DNA from: Phytoseiulus persimilis
Lineage: Eukaryota; Arthropoda; Arachnida; Mesostigmata; Phytoseiidae
DNA: 64,000 nt
Direction of reading: 5' to 3'
Assembly: GCA_037576195.1 (NCBI GenBank)
Contig: CM075101.1
Location: forward strand, 39,184,001 to 39,248,000
In this document: positions 59,401 to 64,000 of the stretch, piece by piece
Layout: each line of letters begins with the position of its first letter
How positions within the stretch are numbered: the stretch's first letter is position 1
Notes under the pieces: model-generated
The model's input: only the letters and a program-made list of their open reading frames with translations
Databases searched by the model: none
What the model was told of the DNA's origin: nothing
Position numbers and translations under genes: made by a program

Positions 59401-62400
59401 AGAATCAATGGCCTCGATCTAGCGACTTGGATGTCTTGCTACAAATCCGAAATCCGACTTATCCGCGGAGCTCCTAGGAGCACATGTCGACGAGACAAAC
59501 GTCTCAATTTTCGTTGTGCCCGTTATTATTCTTATTTTTCTCCATCTATCTCAGTTCTTCAATCTTTCTCTCAGCGTTGGTCCACGGTCTTCTCAATACC
59601 GACATCTTCGAGACACGTTTATCGAGGGTCAATCAGATATTCGGTTCTGAGTCCTCCGTTTTGGAACTTGTCAACCCCAGCTGATCCACGTCAGAACGAA
59701 GTCTCGACCACGGTCGTCCTTGTCCCCTGTCTCACCATATTTTTCCTTGTCGCCGGTAGATCACAGAACCGACTCACGGCCTCGATGAGTCGGTTGATCT
59801 TCGAGCTGTGCCGTGTTTCCAGAACCTTCGTCGTTACCCCTGCCTCCTGAGAACCATGGAAATTCACAGAGCTCTTTGGAGGAGTTGAACTTCAACTTGG
59901 GTTCATCTCGGAGGGGGATAGAACCCATTGAGATGGGTTACAAGAACAAAACTACGATGGAAAGAATTACTAAGTGGATCGGAACGGGATGCATGAGAGG
60001 GACGACAACTTGGACGGGATGAGACAAAATGTTGGGCCTCTCACGTTAGGTCGTCGTCGGTAGCTGCTTTGCCTCGAGCAGCACTAAGGCGCTCGCTCGC
60101 TCGTCCGTCTGCTTGGTAGTCAGCCGGCTCGGAGGGAGAGCGACCGCAGAGAATAGTGTACTGGCCGTTGTCATCGTCGTCTTGGTGGTGGTTGTGGCGC
60201 TGGCTGGTAGTAGTCAAGTCAGCCAACAAAATGAAGAGATCCTACTTGCTTACTTGTTTGCTAGCCTGCTCGTTCGCTGGGTTTCTGCTATTTCCCAGCG
60301 CGTTTGAGGCCTCTTTTTCGAACGGCTCCTCTGCTCTGTCGCTTACAACACTGCAGCACCCCGAGATCAACCGAAACGAGGCACGACGCCCGAACGCAGA
60401 CTCCGAAATGGGGAAGTTTGTCCCCGTTTCCGGGAGCGACCAGGGTTGTGATTCTCTGATATCCAAGTCTTGCCCAACTCGTTCGACTCCTGTGCGGGAT
60501 TTGAGACCATTGTAGTATGAAATCTTCTGAAACAGAAGTTGTTGTAGCTCTTCATTCCTCCGGTTTGCGCCTGTTCCTTGCTTGAAGAGCGGCTGACAGG
60601 ATCCGCGGGCAGCCCGGTTTATTTGCCAACAACAGAACAAACCGAGTGTTTGCCATGCGGTCATGCTCCTCAGTATTCTATCGCATGCCCAGTTCTTTGC
60701 TGAGCGCTACGGAATCGCTCCTACCGTTCTGAAGGCTGTTCCAGATTTGGCAGGAGATGCCGGCTCCGCTGTTTGTCCACGGAACTAGTCCCCAACAAGC
60801 GAGCGAATTCCTGAACGATGGGTTGACACCGAGGATCGCCAGACGGAACGTTTCGCAGTCGATCGACAACTACACTAGGTCGTACTTTATCTTTAGGAAC
60901 ATGAATCACGCGACTAGCGCGAGGCTGGAGCGATCGAGATTCTTGCAGAAGTTGATTTTCGTAGTTGGCGTGCGGCAGTCGAGCACCAAGAATTGGAACA
61001 GTCACAAATCACTTTTAGCGTTTTCTAGTCTATCAGTCCGTTTCGAAATTTATCCTTGATTCTGAATCGCCATTCATCTCCTGCGCCGACCCCTGTTGTT
61101 TCCTAGTTGACCTCTCCCTATAAATGGATTTGTGCGCGAGTAAAGAAACAGCTGAACCCTCTCCTTTTTGACGTCTGACACATTTCTAAACCCTCTTGAG
61201 TTGAAGTTTTCATTCTGGCTTCCGTTTCAAAGTTGATCCACCGAATACTCGGTTTAGTCCTCCCACTTCCTTGTGACTTTCTGTCCCAGCTTTACCCTCC
61301 TGACATCAATGGATCTCTGGGCAGCTGAGAACCGAACCGATCGTCGTCATAAACAGCTGAGCCTCAGACTTCTTTTGGAAGAGACGCTGCTTGAGGGAGA
61401 AGCAGAGATACAGATAGAAAATATCGCCGCGGCCCTCAAGAGAAATTTTAATAATGAATCGCTCACACCCTTATTCCATCCTCCGTATCTGCTCACTCCT
61501 CCCTCTGGTTCCATGCCCACCCTCGTTCCTCTTGCTATCTTGCCTTCTTTCTCGAGCACCCGCCTTAACCCCGGCTCAGGCGCCTGTCAGTGTTGTGATA
61601 TCCACAGAATCGTGGAAGTAAATAGGTTCTGTGGCGATTTTTCATTTCGTCGTCGTTTCTTAACAAGTTTTGTGTATCTTTTGGAACGAGCAAACAAGCA
61701 TACAGAGCAGCTGGCTGTTGTTCGGCTGGCTGGCACCAGCATATCCGAGCCGCGCCAAGATCTCTTGGAACGCTCGATGGCTGAAAGTGTTTACAGATAG
61801 ATCTCACTATCATCGCTCTGTCCTCCGTGGAACTTCCGCGCGCTCTCTCCCTCATTTATTAATCTAACTCTCACTGGAACGTTCGTCCTGCTCCTCGCAT
61901 CCACTCCTCTATCGTCATGCATCTCGAGATCGGGGTTGCTCGTCAGCTAGCGCTGACTCCTTCGTGGCGAGGATGTCGCCTGACATTTTCCGCGCTCTCA
62001 GAAACTCCGCGGTTCCGATTTTCAAATGGATCGCAAAGCTTTCGCGGCTTGAGGATGCCCCTGCGGTTGGATGTCCGCATCTTTTCGCTACCGATTGAGT
62101 TTCCAAACGGGGCTCCGGTCTGATAACGATAATGCTTGCGCCGACGACGAAGAAGATATTGGTGGCGCTCGTATGGATCATGCGAAACACCACAGATCTT
62201 TCAAAAAACCAGGTGTTAGCGCGCAACGTGTCCCATATCTTACCGTCGAACGCTTCCCGGCGCAGAGATTAAGCGTTTTTTTTTCCTCTACAACTTCTGT
62301 ACCATCGTTATTTTAGTCTCGTTTACCGTTGTGTCGGATGCTTCATTAATATGTATTTGCCACCGAAAATCAATGTCGGCTCGAGGGAGCACCGGGCACC

Positions 62401-64000
62401 GAGACTTCACGAGAAGTTTATCGAAATGTTCGATGTTTCACGATCGACGGCAACCGAACGCAATGCTAAAAAGATGCGACACGACTTCTGGTTATCTCGA
62501 GGGTCCGCCAGAAACCTTTGTACATCTTTTGTATCGAGTACGGCCATGTCTCAAAATCTTCAGATTAATCATTCCGGCTCCGAGATATGTTCGGCGAAAA
62601 TCCTCACGAAATTTCTTCTGCGATCGACGGTAAAGGTGGATCGTCAGTAAGTACTAAGCTGTTACTTAATCTCTCGAGAAGCTAGTGTTTCATTTCGAGG
62701 AAAACTTGATGAATCAGTTTGGAAAGCGGTGGACGTATGAGTGTGAGGCGGGACCGATCGACGTCAAGGCTACGTCGTTGAAAAATTGAGTGAGGCATCG
62801 TTTCCACGGATTGCTCGGACTTCCCAAGTGGGGAACTTCGGTATAAGTGGATTCCGGCAATCCACGATGAATATAGACGACGCTGAGAAGCCGCGAGCAC
62901 GATTGAACTTTTTGTAAGCCTCTTCTCGACAAACATCTGGAAGTACTCAGATCGAGGAGAAAGAGAAGATCGAACACTTTCTTGTTCGCTCAAAGTCCGC
63001 GACTAATTATCGCTCCGCTCCGATATACATTCGTCCGCCCAATCTCGGGATCTCTTCATCCTCGGTCAGCTCTGTTGGACTTCACAGGGAGTTTCGTAGA
63101 AAGCAGGCCACCGGAATTCTGCCTCACCGAGGCGCCCACTCGCAGCGCGTTCCTGCCCGGCTCATGTGCTACACGTTTTGTCATTCAGTCAGGATCTCCG
63201 AAGCGCGGTCTTGCTATGAACATCAACATCATGGAACATCTCCCATCATCCGGTTTCTGAGAATCGGAAGAAAGAAGAGATTGGAAGGGAGAATTGAGGC
63301 CCTCCGAAACCAGAAGCGAGGAACTGTCGTCTTACATCCACCACAAACGTCAAGCTCGTCTCGTAAGGGCTCGATAATGCTCGGATTTCCAAGTTTCCCG
63401 AGATCTCTGTGGAATACGCGCGTTCTAAAGCCGAATTCGGAGGAGGCCACTGCATGTAATTGAGGTATGAGGACTTCGGAGCAGTGGTTCGAACCGTCCG
63501 TCCAATATTGAATTAGAACGCGCTCAGCTCGAGAATTTACGGCTGTTGAGCTCCGGCCACCCTAGATCCAATCAGATGCTCGGAAGCGAGCCCAGACGTG
63601 AACCACTCTCCCCGGAACTTTCTCCCGATGATATCGTTTCTGGAAACAGAGGAGATTCCGGTGGTGTTGCAACCTATCATGTCAACGACATGAACTGGGG
63701 AGCAACCAGGTCACCCGGGCCCCGAGCCTTTCACGTACTTCTGGGCCTTGACGTACGCGATGATTTCATGTCCAATAAAGCTCTGATGAAGCCTGCAATC
63801 AACATCTCGGTAGATCACGGAGCACGATTTCTCGGCTCATCATTGCCCCATACGGAGAAGGATGCGATAATCCTCGTGAGAAATTCGAGCTAGAAGCTCC
63901 TGCAGCCGCCGAAAGGTTATAACACAGTCGGCGCTTGAAATCCGTGCAGATTCGCTTTCCAGATGAGGAGTCGAACGTGTTCATCTGATCTTTCCATGAT
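56422..64000. other. Right end of window with unrecognised frames only
   Basis: No family recognised. Frames worth recording are 61309-61800 (+), 163 codons beginning MDLWAAENRTDRRHKQLSLR with an acidic helical stretch, and 62317-62648 (+), open from a TTATTTTAG acceptor to a GTAAGT donor and containing RLHEKFIEMFDVSRS. A minus-strand frame at 61915-62226 contains a hydrophobic helix (TNIFFVVGASIIVI). The first is of a length expected by chance, the others have no partner exons, and 62317-62648 might belong to a gene continuing beyond the window. Confidence 0.3.

Noticed and set aside
60231..60515. 94-residue frame with a signal-peptide-like N terminus (MKRSYLLTCLLACSFAGFLL)
   Set aside because: The hydrophobic part arises from a CTTG/CTGC-type degenerate tetranucleotide tract like others in the window, and the minus strand is also open; no peptide-processing sites are evident.

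Overview
This is eukaryotic nuclear DNA, most likely from an arthropod. The genes are split by short GT-AG introns (mostly 70-650 bp), base composition is near 50% GC, and the recognisable proteins are animal families: the chromatin protein Cramped, proteasome beta-6, a secreted S1 protease, an ER lipid-transfer protein, a Spot14/MID1IP1 protein and inositol monophosphatase. A mite or other chelicerate would fit, but the sequence alone does not prove it. I joined exons by hand from conserved domains, splice-site sequence and intron phase, so exon edges are predictions.

Layout. 0-14 kb is gene-dense: cramped (422-4075, +); a PDZD8-like SMP/PDZ/C2 protein (4500-6332, -), convergent with cramped and head-to-head with proteasome beta-6 (6854-8269, +); a chymotrypsin-fold serine protease (8926-10663, -); and an unrecognised multi-exon gene (11430-13687, +). 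A second, smaller unrecognised gene is proposed at 15530-16411. From about 16.4 to 26.7 kb I see no gene I can name. This stretch holds homopolymer and tetranucleotide tracts. A Spot14/MID1IP1 gene lies at 26740-27390 (-) and is followed by another gene-poor stretch. An inositol monophosphatase gene spans 33331-41801 (-) in seven exons. Its 5.9-kb fifth intron contains a Mutator-like DNA transposon with a 10-bp target-site duplication. From 42 to 64 kb there are only unrecognised open reading frames, the best being 43799-44650 (-) and 55987-56421 (-), plus several perfect hairpins.

How the genes relate. They look like an ordinary assortment with unrelated roles (chromatin, ER contact sites, proteolysis, lipid and inositol metabolism), not an operon or a cluster of functionally linked genes. 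The clearest new observation is the internally deleted MULE, whose ends are tandem arrays of a 17-bp unit. Next in interest are the unusual activation site and specificity pocket of the serine protease, and a frame conflict around one exon of the 11.4-13.7 kb gene. I found no convincing previously undescribed multi-gene system.
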